NCBI GenBank assembly: GCA_030533135.1
Contig: JAUNJR010000007.1
Span: forward strand, 1 to 34,937
Length of the DNA: 34,937 bases
Reading direction: 5' to 3'
Source: Coriobacteriales bacterium
Lineage (GTDB): Bacteria > Actinomycetota > Coriobacteriia > Coriobacteriales > Atopobiaceae
The notes beneath the pieces are model-generated. The model did no database searches. It had not been told where the DNA came from and saw only the letters and a program-made list of their open reading frames with translations. Below are positions 15,022 to 22,824 of the stretch, piece by piece; position 1 is the stretch's first letter; each line of letters starts with the position of its first letter. Made by a program: the position numbers and the translations under genes.

Positions 15022-16856
15022 TGTGCCTCCTTGTCTCTCGACCATCCCACAAAGGAGAGGCGTGTTTCGTGCAGAGCGATTGCTACGGTGATACCGGGAA
15101 AGCGACGTCGCCCCAACACGAGCGTGCCGCCCGTTGCGCAGGCAGCTCGTTCGCAGACGTTATCGACTCCTACGGTCTCCTTTACGAAGGCAGACGATGA
15201 GAAGCTACCGGGAACAGCCGCGAGCTGTTCGGCACTTTGGAACCGCACAGGAACACCAAGGCGCTTCCCCAGCTCGAGGATGCCCAACTCGTCTTGCTTG
15301 ACATCAATGGTCACCAGCTCCCGCACGGCCTCACGTGCAAGATGGGCTTCGGAAAGCGCCACTTCAAGTGCCGCCTCGAGCTCGTCTACTGCCGTACCCC
15401 GCTTGCAACCGATGCCGACCGTCGCGACACGAGGGACCAAGCGCAACGTTGCCGCAAAAGGCCTTAAGGCCGCATCAAGCGAGATGGAGATGCCTACCTC
15501 GCAGCTGTCTGCTTCTTCTCCGCATGCAAGGCCCTGCGGGAGTGGGCCCTCAAGGGGGATCGTACTGGTCAAGCCAACCGTTTTGCCTTCAAGCAATGCC
15601 GTCGCGACGTGGCGGGCCTCGACACGATCGAGCAAGGCGAGACCTTGCCGCGCTGCCCACTCATCGACGGCGAAGACGCCGTTGACGTCCGTAGCCGTAG
15701 TGATGACGGGCTGTGCCCCACAGAGCCCCGCAATGGTGCGGGCCAAGGCATTTGCACCACCAACGTGGCCCGACAACAACGGAGTAACAAAGCGCGCCGT
15801 CTCATCGATGCAGATTACCGCTGGATCACGGAACTTATCAGTCGCATATGGCGCAATGGTGCGTACCGCGATTCCGCAGGCAGAGACGAAGATGAGCGCG
15901 TCAGAGCGCGAGAAGGCGTCACGAGCCCAATCGGAAAGGTTGCCGAATGGGCTCACCCCGTTGGTTGCAAGCCGCATTGGGGCAGATAGGTCAACCACAT
16001 GGCCTTGCCCCGCTAACCCCTCGGCCAACTGCCGGGCTAGCGAGAGACCGCGCGCCGTGAACGCAACGACGCTCACACTTTGGGTACGCTGTTGATTCAC
16101 GGCGCCATGAGCGGCACGATACCCATGGCTAAACTCGGGGTCGTACAGCTTGGAGCGCTCTCCGTGACCGTCGAGAGCGTCTCCCACAATGACCAGTGCG
16201 GTCTTCGTAATGCCGTGAGTTTTGGCGCAGTCGGCGAGCGTTGCGACCGTGCAACGATACACGGCCTCATCTGGCCACGTAGCGCGATAGACAATGGCCG
16301 CGGGCGTCTGAGGCGCATAGCCACCAGCCAACAGCTCCGTCTGCGCTTTGGCAAGCAATCCAGTTGAGAGAAAGAGAGCCATCGTGCACCCGTGGGCAGC
16401 CAAGAAGCTCAGACGCTCGCGATCCGGCACGGGCGTACGCCCCGCAGCACGTGTGACGATGAGCGACTGCGACACACCTGGCAGCGTATATTCAGTCTTA
16501 AGCGCAGCGGCAGCACCGAAAAGCGACGAGACGCCAGGCACGACGTCATAGTCAATGCCCACAGCGTCGAGGGCCGTCATCTGCTCCGCAATGGCACCAT
16601 AGAGCGACGGGTCTCCTGTATGCAGGCGCACGCACGCAAGCCCTCGCTCCTGTGCATCGCGCATGACCTGGACGGTCTCCTCGAGCGTCATGGATGCGGA
16701 GTCGAAGACCGTGCACGTTGGCTTGCGAAACTCGAGCAGCTCGGGGTTCACAAGGGAACCCGCATAGATGATGACGTCTGCTTCCTTCAGGAGGCGCGCG
16801 CCGCGTACGGTTATAAGGTCGGGTGCTCCGGGCCCCGCTCCAACGAAATGAATCAT
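15012..16856 (-). CDS. cbiFG: Fused cobalt-precorrin-4 C11-methyltransferase and cobalt-precorrin-5A hydrolase
   Basis: This is a 614-residue two-domain protein. Residues 1 to about 245 are CbiF: IHFVGAGPGAPDLITVRG, the SAM loop LHTGDPSLYGAI and VPGVSSLFGAAAAL. After a short linker, residues about 255-614 are CbiG, with VSACGIAVRTIAPY, TPLLSGHVGGANALAR and VGIGCKRGTAVDELEAAL. CbiF methylates C11; CbiG opens the delta-lactone and releases acetaldehyde in the anaerobic route, so joining two consecutive steps makes sense for passing an unstable intermediate. It shares ATGA with cbiD and overlaps cbiH by ten bases. The presence of CbiG marks the pathway as oxygen-independent. Confidence 0.94.
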   Translation of the reverse strand: MIHFVGAGPGAPDLITVRGARLLKEADVIIYAGSLVNPELLEFRKPTCTVFDSASMTLEETVQVMRDAQERGLACVRLHTGDPSLYGAIAEQMTALDAVGIDYDVVPGVSSLFGAAAALKTEYTLPGVSQSLIVTRAAGRTPVPDRERLSFLAAHGCTMALFLSTGLLAKAQTELLAGGYAPQTPAAIVYRATWPDEAVYRCTVATLADCAKTHGITKTALVIVGDALDGHGERSKLYDPEFSHGYRAAHGAVNQQRTQSVSVVAFTARGLSLARQLAEGLAGQGHVVDLSAPMRLATNGVSPFGNLSDWARDAFSRSDALIFVSACGIAVRTIAPYATDKFRDPAVICIDETARFVTPLLSGHVGGANALARTIAGLCGAQPVITTATDVNGVFAVDEWAARQGLALLDRVEARHVATALLEGKTVGLTSTIPLEGPLPQGLACGEEADSCEVGISISLDAALRPFAATLRLVPRVATVGIGCKRGTAVDELEAALEVALSEAHLAREAVRELVTIDVKQDELGILELGKRLGVPVRFQSAEQLAAVPGSFSSSAFVKETVGVDNVCERAACATGGTLVLGRRRFPGITVAIALHETRLSFVGWSRDKEAQCG

Positions 16857-18025
16857 CGCGTCTCCCCCGCTCCTTCGTCCAACCGCAAACCGTGACGGTG
16901 GAGCTCCATAAGCGTTTCCGCGCCAGCCGTCATGCCCAGCGTTCCCCGCTTGTTAGAGAACATCACGGCTTCAACCTGCAAGGATTCGCCTGCACGATGC
17001 GAAAGCACCGCACCCAGACGGTCGACCATCGTCTGCAGGGCGGACGTGAGCAGTCCATGTTCATCAAGCACATCGAGAGCCGCATCGGTCGTCGCAGCAC
17101 CCATGATGAGCGCGATGTCTTGAGCAGTGGCCCCCGCCAACGCAGCATGGGCAGCAAGTATCTCCATGCGGCAGTCAGCCACGCGTGAGTGCGTGTTCAT
17201 GATGCCACCCGCAACTTTGACCAGCTTGCCGACATGACCCACTAAAAGGAGCGTTCTAAACCCCAGGAGCACCGCCTCGTCCAGAACGGCGCCCACGTAG
17301 TTCGAGCAGCTCACCATGCGATCATCAGAAAGACCGAGGCTCTGGACGGCAAAGTCATGGCCGTAGTTACCAGGCACGACCAGCACGTCATTGACGCCCG
17401 TGGCACGCTTCACCCGAAGCTCGAGCTTGAGTGACGAGACAAGCGCTTCCTCGCTCATGGGACGAACGATGCCACTCGTTCCCAGGACCGAGATGCCACC
17501 CTCTATCCCAAGGCGTGGGTTAAAGGTTCGCTGGGCAAGCACCACTCCCTCGGGAATGGAGATCTCCACCACAAGGCCACCCTGATACCCATGCGCTCGC
17601 GAAGCCTCCTGTGCCTCCTGGGTAATCATGGTTCGTGGCACCGCATTGATGGCAGCAGCGCCAACCGGCTGATCAAGCCCAGGTCGTGTCACACGCCCAA
17701 CCCCCTCGCCACCAAGAATGGTGACGCCAGGATTCTCCGCAAGCGATACGCGAGCAACGACCAGCACGCCGTCCGTCACATCCGGGTCATCACCTGCATC
17801 TTTCCGAACGGCACAGCGAGCCCACGTGTTTCCACGCTCAGCCTCTTCCACCTCTACCAACACATCGATGCCCGCAGGGACGCTCATGACCACCGAAGGA
17901 ACCTCGACACCGCCCAACAGGAGCTCAGCTGCCGCACGCGTCGCGGCTGCGGCACAGGTTCCCGTCGTGTATCCACAACGCAAAAGCTTTCCGCCTGTGC
18001 TTATGTACTCGTCAAGTTGATGCAC
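16853..18025 (-). CDS. cbiD: Cobalt-precorrin-5B C1-methyltransferase
   Basis: CbiD adds the C1 methyl group in the anaerobic pathway. I start at the GTG at 18025, which has AAGGAGG five to six bases upstream; earlier in-frame starts lie in the ATPase gene. This gives 390 residues. The signature LLRCGYTTGTCAAAATRAA lies at 14-32; later blocks are VPGNYGHDFA, LVGHVGKLVKVAGGIMNTHS and MFSNKRG. It overlaps the ATPase gene by 14 bases and cbiFG by four, which couples importer and biosynthesis genes in one transcript. Confidence 0.94.
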   Translation of the reverse strand: MHQLDEYISTGGKLLRCGYTTGTCAAAATRAAAELLLGGVEVPSVVMSVPAGIDVLVEVEEAERGNTWARCAVRKDAGDDPDVTDGVLVVARVSLAENPGVTILGGEGVGRVTRPGLDQPVGAAAINAVPRTMITQEAQEASRAHGYQGGLVVEISIPEGVVLAQRTFNPRLGIEGGISVLGTSGIVRPMSEEALVSSLKLELRVKRATGVNDVLVVPGNYGHDFAVQSLGLSDDRMVSCSNYVGAVLDEAVLLGFRTLLLVGHVGKLVKVAGGIMNTHSRVADCRMEILAAHAALAGATAQDIALIMGAATTDAALDVLDEHGLLTSALQTMVDRLGAVLSHRAGESLQVEAVMFSNKRGTLGMTAGAETLMELHRHGLRLDEGAGETR

Positions 18026-18848
18026 GGGGACCTCCTTCCCGTGTGGCCACAGGTTGTGTGCCCATAAAAAGAGCCACATCACCCGTAAGGGAATCAAAGG
18101 TCCCCGGCTTCAGGTCGTACAGATCGTCTATGACAGTGGGGACAAAGACCTCGGCAGGGGCCCCTTGCAAGGCCACTCCCCCGTCCTTCACACAGACAAC
18201 CCAGTCAGAGATGCGCCGCGCCAGGGGCAGTTCGTGCATGGTCATGACGATGGCCACGCCTTGCTCGTGGGCAAGGTGGTGAAGCACGTCCAACAGCTCA
18301 ATCTGATAGCGAATGTCCAAATGACTCGTGGGCTCATCCAGAACCATGACGCGCGGCTCTTGGCAGATGGCGCGCGCCAGCATGACACGCTGGCGCTGTC
18401 CGTCGGAGAGCTGCATGAAATCACGATCTCGTAGGTCCCAGACCTTGACGAGCTCCATGGCTGCACGAACCTTCCGCAAATCTTCGCGTGTGGACACGCC
18501 AAGATGTCCCGTGTAGGGATAGCGTCCTGCCTCGACGATATCCGCGCAGGTCAACAGCTCGGTGCGCACGCGGTCAGTCAAGAGCACCGACATCAGGCGT
18601 GAGCGCCTCGTGTTGTCCAGTCGCTGTAGGTCCTCCCCGCAGAGCGACACACTGCCAGCAAGAGGACGAAGATAACCCGCAAACGTCTTGAGCATGGTCG
18701 ACTTGCCTGCACCGTTTGGGCCGATGAGCGAGACGATGCTTCCCGAAAGGGCCGAGAAGCTTATGCCCTCGACCACACGTGTGTGACCATACCCGACCGT
18801 CAAGTCACGAGCTTCGAGAAGCACTTCCTGTTGCACTCGCTGTGTCAT
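18012..18848 (-). CDS. ABC importer ATPase (BtuD/FepC type)
   Basis: This 278-residue ATPase powers the importer encoded by the two upstream genes. Walker A is GPNGAGKST (43-51), the signature LSDGQRQRV is at 147-155, Walker B VMVLDEP is at 167-173 followed by TSHLD, and the switch histidine is in TMHEL. The sequence groups with cobalamin, haem and iron-siderophore importers; those substrates cannot be told apart from the ATPase. The start at 18848 has GGGAGGT upstream and lies two bases after the permease stop. The location directly before cbiD suggests a corrinoid, tetrapyrrole or cobalt-related substrate. Confidence 0.9.
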   Translation of the reverse strand: MTQRVQQEVLLEARDLTVGYGHTRVVEGISFSALSGSIVSLIGPNGAGKSTMLKTFAGYLRPLAGSVSLCGEDLQRLDNTRRSRLMSVLLTDRVRTELLTCADIVEAGRYPYTGHLGVSTREDLRKVRAAMELVKVWDLRDRDFMQLSDGQRQRVMLARAICQEPRVMVLDEPTSHLDIRYQIELLDVLHHLAHEQGVAIVMTMHELPLARRISDWVVCVKDGGVALQGAPAEVFVPTVIDDLYDLKPGTFDSLTGDVALFMGTQPVATREGGPRAST

Positions 18849-18850
18849 GG

Positions 18851-19921
18851 TCACACCTCCCGCCCTTTTCGACTGAGGAGAACCCAGATGACGATGGGGG
18901 CTCCAAAAATGGCTGTGACCGTGGAAACCGACATCTCGATTGGCGCAAAGAGGCTCCGTGCCAAGAGATCGCAAAGCAGACAGGCGACTGAACCAGCTAG
19001 AAACGTCACCGGTACCACCAACAATGGCTTTGACGTACCCAGAAGTCGACGGGCGACGTGAGGTACGGCAACCCCAACAAAACTGATGGGACCCGCAAAG
19101 GCTGTGACTGACGCTGCCAAGACGCTGGAGAGCAGGATGACGACGATTCTGAACGTGGGCACGTCTACACCCACGCTCTGGGCATAGGACTCGCCCAACT
19201 GGAAGGCTCCCAGCGGTTTGGAGATAAGGAAAACACAGGCACTTGCCACTGCCACGACCACAGTTATTGCAACCACCTGTTCAGCGTTGATGCCAGAGAA
19301 GCTTCCCTGCGACCAGTTTCTGAGGTTTGCAATATTGGCGTCGCTTGCAAACGTCACCAAGAGATCGGTTGCCGCACTGCAGATGTAGCCAATCATCACG
19401 CCTGCAATGACGAGGGTCCCCGCTGACCGAACGTGTCGCGAGATTACCAGAACGGCTGCCATCACCGCCAATGACCCCATGAACGCAGCAAGCATCGACA
19501 TCCACGAGGTCATGATCGCGACATCACCCACTACCATAATCATGACAAAAGCGACCGCGAGCTTGGCTCCGTTCGAGATCCCCAAGACGTAGGGGCCAGC
19601 AATGGGATTGGAAAAAAGCGTTTGGAGAAGCAGGCCGGACAACGCAAGCGCACCACCCAGAAGCGCCGCGGCAAGCAACCGCGGAAGACGGATGTTCCAG
19701 ATGACTTGGTAGGCCGTCTCGCCACGATGTGCCCCCAATAGAATGGGGACTATCTCATCCAGAGGTACCCTCACACTGCCAAGACAGAGGTTTGCCGCAA
19801 GCGCAAGGAGCAGAGAAGCGACGAGCAGGATGATTACCCATCGCGCACGGACCACACGACGAGGGTCGTGCACTGACGCTTGAGGCTGGCCTGTACGCGT
19901 CTCGCCCTCATGCATGGTCAT
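18851..19921 (-). CDS. ABC importer permease (FecCD/BtuC type)
   Basis: This 356-residue membrane protein belongs to the FecCD family (PF01032). After a charged leader (1-28) there are about nine or ten hydrophobic helices. Family landmarks are GSVRVPLDEI near the start, WNIRLPRLLAAALLGGALAL, NPIAGPYVLGISNGAKLAVA, and FAGPISFVGVAVPHVARRLL before the last helices. The start at 19921 overlaps the binding-protein stop as ATGA and has GGAGG five bases upstream. It forms the membrane channel of the importer, presumably as a homodimer because only one permease gene is present. Confidence 0.92.
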   Translation of the reverse strand: MTMHEGETRTGQPQASVHDPRRVVRARWVIILLVASLLLALAANLCLGSVRVPLDEIVPILLGAHRGETAYQVIWNIRLPRLLAAALLGGALALSGLLLQTLFSNPIAGPYVLGISNGAKLAVAFVMIMVVGDVAIMTSWMSMLAAFMGSLAVMAAVLVISRHVRSAGTLVIAGVMIGYICSAATDLLVTFASDANIANLRNWSQGSFSGINAEQVVAITVVVAVASACVFLISKPLGAFQLGESYAQSVGVDVPTFRIVVILLSSVLAASVTAFAGPISFVGVAVPHVARRLLGTSKPLLVVPVTFLAGSVACLLCDLLARSLFAPIEMSVSTVTAIFGAPIVIWVLLSRKGREV

Positions 19922-21132
19922 GAGAGCCTCCGAAAGAACGTCAAGGGCTCGGTCGTGTTGCACAGCACTTGGTTGAGGTCCGCGATGATGCCACCTGACT
20001 GGAGCATTTGTTGATACATGTTTTGCTCGGTGACCCAGACCTCTCCCTCTTGAACTGCCTTGAAGTCTCTGAAGAGCTCGTTTCTTGCCAGCAAGTCACC
20101 AAGGGATTCAACGCCACCATCAATTGACGAGTTATAGATGAGCACGTCAGCATCCTTCGCCGTCGCATAAAAGCGCTCCATCTGAATGGTCACGCTGCTT
20201 GACCCCGCCTGTGCCTTACCGAGGTCTGCGAAGGCATAGGTGCCTCCCGCCTGCTCGATCATCTTGGTCACGTAGTCGCCAGGCCTCCGCACCACCGCCG
20301 CGCCCGAGCTGTTGAGGTAGAAGAAGGCGACCGTCTTTCCCGAGGGAGTCTGCAGGAGCGACCCCACCTGGCCCACCTGCTCTTGGAAGAGCTCCTCGGC
20401 GCGATCGCTCCTATCAAGAAGCGCGCCGTAGAGCTTGATCCATTCAGCTCGTCCCAGCGGCTCTGGCTCATAGCTTGAAAGCTCGGTAAGCACAGGAATC
20501 CCCAGCTCGATGAGCTTCTCACGCACCTCGGGCGTGTGGTTGATCATGGTGCTCTCGACGGCCAGCTGCACCCCCTGTGAAAGCAGTAGCTCATAGTCAG
20601 GCGAGCGATACTTGCCCCCATAGACAATCTGGCCAGAGTCCATAGCCTCACGCGCGGAGGCGATGGACCAGTCGTCACGTTCGATACCCGAGACGGCGAT
20701 AGCATCAAGCGCGTCGAGCGCGTCGAACAGACACATGGAATCACTAGCAGCGAGGTAGATGGTGTCGACAGGCTGACGGAGGATGGTGATGTCATCCGCC
20801 AGCCCCTCAGGCACCTCAGCGCCATCTGGAACGATGAGGTAACGATTTCCATCCATGAGGCACGCAAGCTGATAGCCGCCCTCGAAGTAGTCGAGGGTGA
20901 AGCACTGCGCGTAAGCAAGCTCAAGCTGACCAGTCGGCTCCCACCCATTGCCGAGGTCGGCATGGTGGTAGTTGTCGACGAGCGTCGTGCTTCCCTGGGT
21001 GGCAGGAGTCGACGCCGCGTCAAACTGGGAACCACTGCCTGCGGAGCCGCTCCCACAACCCATTCCCGCAAAGGCGAGGCAGCAGGTCATCACGAGGGAA
21101 AGGAAGAGACGGCGGCGCCTCATGGAATCCAT
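19918..21132 (-). CDS. ABC importer substrate-binding lipoprotein (BtuF/FecB-like)
   Basis: This 404-residue lipoprotein has a signal peptide ending near AGMGC (a somewhat loose lipobox) and a Ser/Gly-rich linker, followed by a helical-backbone binding protein of the PF01497 type. VDTIYLAASDSMCLFDALDA, AVSGIERDDW, VQLAVESTMINHTPEV, LGIPVLTELSSYEPEPLGRA and DADVLIYNSSIDGGVESL are the recognisable strands and hinge. An iron-siderophore, haem or corrinoid ligand would fit. The surrounding cbi genes favour a corrinoid or tetrapyrrole, but this is inference. The start is chosen at the ATG at 21132; an ATG nine bases later is also possible and the ribosome binding site is weak. ATGA links it to the permease gene. 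Confidence 0.87.
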   Translation of the reverse strand: MDSMRRRRLFLSLVMTCCLAFAGMGCGSGSAGSGSQFDAASTPATQGSTTLVDNYHHADLGNGWEPTGQLELAYAQCFTLDYFEGGYQLACLMDGNRYLIVPDGAEVPEGLADDITILRQPVDTIYLAASDSMCLFDALDALDAIAVSGIERDDWSIASAREAMDSGQIVYGGKYRSPDYELLLSQGVQLAVESTMINHTPEVREKLIELGIPVLTELSSYEPEPLGRAEWIKLYGALLDRSDRAEELFQEQVGQVGSLLQTPSGKTVAFFYLNSSGAAVVRRPGDYVTKMIEQAGGTYAFADLGKAQAGSSSVTIQMERFYATAKDADVLIYNSSIDGGVESLGDLLARNELFRDFKAVQEGEVWVTEQNMYQQMLQSGGIIADLNQVLCNTTEPLTFFRRLS

Positions 21133-21141
21133 CACGGACGC

Positions 21142-21570
21142 CTAAGCTGCATCTGACGGAGAATGGAACACGATGGTGTGGTCATACCATGTGTCGCGGC
21201 GCTGCCCAAATGCGGCGATGGCCAGTTCCTCGTCAAGGGTGGCAACCGGAAAGTCAAACGTATACTTCCCCTCGTCATTGAGGTGGTAAGTGTAGACCTC
21301 GTCCTCGGGAGCCGTGGCAGCATCCTCCGCCGTCCCAAAGTAGAGCTTTGAGAAGCCCTCGCCAGGAAGGGTTAGGGACACCGCGTATGTCCCGTCCTCC
21401 ACCGTAAGTGTGCAGGAATCAGAGCGGAACATGCTCGAGTCAGTCTCCGCCTCAATCTGATAGGTGCCGTCAGTAAGGCCACCCTTACTCTTCTGCGCAC
21501 AACTAACCAAGAAGCAAGAGACACACAGAATCAAGGCCGCAAGAAACGCACATGCTTTACGACGGTTCAT
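21142..21570 (-). CDS. Small 'DGTY' domain lipoprotein, function unknown
   Basis: This 142-residue lipoprotein has a signal peptide with lipobox LVSC (Cys24) and one small domain: LTDGTYQIEAETDSSMF, CTLTVEDGTYAVSLTLPG, then FSKLYFGTAEDA and a closing WYDHTIVFH. The order of motifs matches the membrane-anchored protein of the cobU operon: DGTY-VE, a G-K/T-AxxxI/L strand, then a tyrosine-rich turn, so I treat the two as one family. AAGGAG lies six bases before the ATG at 21570. It sits between cbiK and the importer binding protein. A likely role is to present a metal or tetrapyrrole to the importer. That is inference; no enzymatic motif is visible. Confidence 0.72.
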   Translation of the reverse strand: MNRRKACAFLAALILCVSCFLVSCAQKSKGGLTDGTYQIEAETDSSMFRSDSCTLTVEDGTYAVSLTLPGEGFSKLYFGTAEDAATAPEDEVYTYHLNDEGKYTFDFPVATLDEELAIAAFGQRRDTWYDHTIVFHSPSDAA

Positions 21571-21598
21571 ATTCTTCTCCTTGGAGGTAACTCCGTGG

Positions 21599-21618
21599 CG
21601 GGACATCTCAGCGTCCCG
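21599..21618 (-). other. Small hairpin in the cbiK-lipoprotein gap
   Basis: A six-base stem CGGGAC/GTCCCG with an eight-base loop lies in the 59-base gap between cbiK and the DGTY lipoprotein gene, the widest gap in the operon. It has no T-run. It could be a processing or mild attenuation site; that is a guess. Confidence 0.25.
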
Positions 21619-21629
21619 ACACGTTGACA

Positions 21630-22541
21630 TTACAGGCTGTCGATAGCGTCCTGAACGTGGCGAACGTAGATGTCGTCGATAGTATCCAGCTGACCAAGAC
21701 CTTCGATAACGCATGTAACTTCGAAACCCGCAGCGGTCATGATGGAGACGAAGGACTCGGGATCCTCGGGATCGGCCATGTCATTGTTGGCATGGTCACC
21801 GGCAACCACCATAAGCGGACGAAGAACGGCCTTGGTGTAGCCAGCAGCCTTGGCAGCAGCGGCCACATCATCAAAAGTAGGTTCGGCCTCGACCGTCGCC
21901 ACGAAGTAGTTGTTGTATCCCAAATCCGCAAAGACCTGCTGCATCTGGGCATAAATCACATTGGACTCAGCTTCGGTACCGTGGCCCATGAGGCAGATGG
22001 CCGTCTCATCGTCCTCGTAACGCGCCATAGCCGCCTTTATGGCTTCTGCCACGGCTACCTGGTCATCCTTCGTCGTCAGAAGCGGTGCGCCAAGCGCGCA
22101 CTTTTCAAAGGATGCGGCATAGTTCTCAAGCGACTTCTTGATGTCGGTGTACTCGAAGCCGTCCATCAGGTGGGTGGGCTGAACGATGACCTCAGTGACG
22201 CCCTCGGCCACGAGTTTGTCCATGGCCTCCTCGAAGTTGTCAATGTGACGACCGGTGTCCTTCTCGATGTGGTCGATGATGATCTGTGCCGTAAAGGCGC
22301 GGCGAACGTCGTAATCGGCAAAAGCCTCACGGATATCGGACTCGATGGCACCAATGGTCGCATGACGGCTGCTCGCGTAGCTGGTGCCAAAGCTCGTCAC
22401 CAGGATGACCGGCTTGGCGGGCTTTGCCTCTACCGCTGCTTGGGGAGCCGAGGCGCAGGCAGTCAAGCCGACAAGCGCGGCAGCAGCGCCTCCGAGCACG
22501 GAGCCCATAAACGAACGACGGGAAAGCGATGAATTGGACAT
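21630..22541 (-). CDS. cbiK: Sirohydrochlorin cobaltochelatase-like protein with lipoprotein/Tat-type export signal
   Basis: CbiK (PF06180) inserts Co2+ into sirohydrochlorin. This 303-residue protein keeps the metal-binding histidines in their usual motifs: VQPTHLMDG (His124), LMGHGT (His187) and VVAGDHANNDM (His250). Residues 1-29 are extra: SRRSFMG (7-13) matches the twin-arginine motif, a hydrophobic stretch follows, and LTAC (Cys29) is a lipobox. It is therefore predicted to be exported and lipid-anchored, not cytoplasmic like Salmonella CbiK. A periplasmic CbiK is known in Desulfovibrio vulgaris. It is the first gene after the riboswitch-like leader, next to a lipoprotein and an importer. 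Its real substrate may be another tetrapyrrole or just a metal. The ribosome binding site is inside a hairpin. Confidence 0.88.
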   Translation of the reverse strand: MSNSSLSRRSFMGSVLGGAAAALVGLTACASAPQAAVEAKPAKPVILVTSFGTSYASSRHATIGAIESDIREAFADYDVRRAFTAQIIIDHIEKDTGRHIDNFEEAMDKLVAEGVTEVIVQPTHLMDGFEYTDIKKSLENYAASFEKCALGAPLLTTKDDQVAVAEAIKAAMARYEDDETAICLMGHGTEAESNVIYAQMQQVFADLGYNNYFVATVEAEPTFDDVAAAAKAAGYTKAVLRPLMVVAGDHANNDMADPEDPESFVSIMTAAGFEVTCVIEGLGQLDTIDDIYVRHVQDAIDSL

Positions 22542-22547
22542 ATGGTC

Positions 22548-22584
22548 CCTACCCTTTCTGGCACAAGGCCATGATGAGGGTAGG
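22548..22584 (-). promoter_or_regulatory. Hairpin covering the cbiK ribosome binding site (expression platform)
   Basis: CCTACCCT and AGGGTAGG (22577-22584 and 22548-22555) form a perfect eight-base outer stem. Inside it TGGC/GCCA pair around a CTTGT loop. The 3' arm holds the purine-rich ribosome binding region seven bases before the cbiK ATG. Formation would block translation initiation, which suits a cobalamin riboswitch acting on translation. Confidence 0.65.
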
Positions 22585-22614
22585 CAACAGAGGCGGTGGC
22601 GTCCGCCCATAACT

Positions 22615-22738
22615 CAGACTCCGCCTAGACCATCTGTCTGGCGGAACACAATGAGCCTTGAAGTACAGCGACGACTGATCCGGAGTTGAACCGGAATCCT
22701 TTCAGTAGGCATCACAGCTCGATAGCCGTACCCTCGGT
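22615..22738 (-). ncRNA. Candidate cobalamin riboswitch (compact variant)
   Basis: The minus-strand leader of cbiK contains GGATTCCGGTTCAACTCCGG followed by ATCAGTCGTCGCTGTA (22699-22664). This parallels the conserved core of cobalamin riboswitches (GGGAA, then CCGGTGAAAATCCGG, then a CNG-CCGC-CTGTA stretch). Downstream, 22644-22621 forms a hairpin reading CCGCCAGACAGATGGTCTAG and then GCGG. It occupies the place of the B12 box but resembles the AGCCAGGAGACCTGCC consensus only partly. The usual CCACTG and GGGAAGG blocks between them are missing, so this would be a short variant. It precedes a 17-gene cobalamin operon and an RBS-blocking hairpin. The boundaries are approximate. Confidence 0.65.
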
Positions 22739-22753
22739 TTGTATGGTTCTCAC

Positions 22754-22759
22754 ATGATA
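22754..22759 (-). promoter_or_regulatory. Possible -10 element of the cbi operon
   Basis: TATCAT on the minus strand lies just upstream of the riboswitch-like leader and downstream of the galT hairpin. A good -35 box is not visible at 16-18 bases, so this is a weak call made largely from position. Confidence 0.35.
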
Positions 22760-22788
22760 GCAGGTTGTTAAGACGTACGGTTAGGCGA

Positions 22789-22817
22789 CTCCCCATGGAG
22801 CCCGACTCCATGGGGAG
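22789..22817 (-). terminator. Strong hairpin after galT
   Basis: CTCCCCATGGAG and CTCCATGGGGAG form a perfect 12-base stem with a five-base loop, starting eight bases after the galT stop. No T-run follows on the minus strand. It probably ends or stabilises the galactose transcript and separates it from the cbi operon. Other operon-end hairpins in the window also lack T-runs. Confidence 0.6.
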
Positions 22818-22824
22818 ATACAAC

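Noticed and set aside
14647-16095. 482-codon open frame on the plus strand opposite cbiFG and cbiH
   Set aside because: It covers conserved motifs of two real genes in antisense, is Ser/Arg/Thr-rich without domain signatures, and has no convincing ribosome binding site.
22679-22695. tRNA T-arm look-alike (TCCGG stem, TTCAACT loop) on the minus strand
   Set aside because: No acceptor, D or anticodon arm can be found at the proper distance; the element fits the conserved core of the cobalamin-riboswitch-like leader better.
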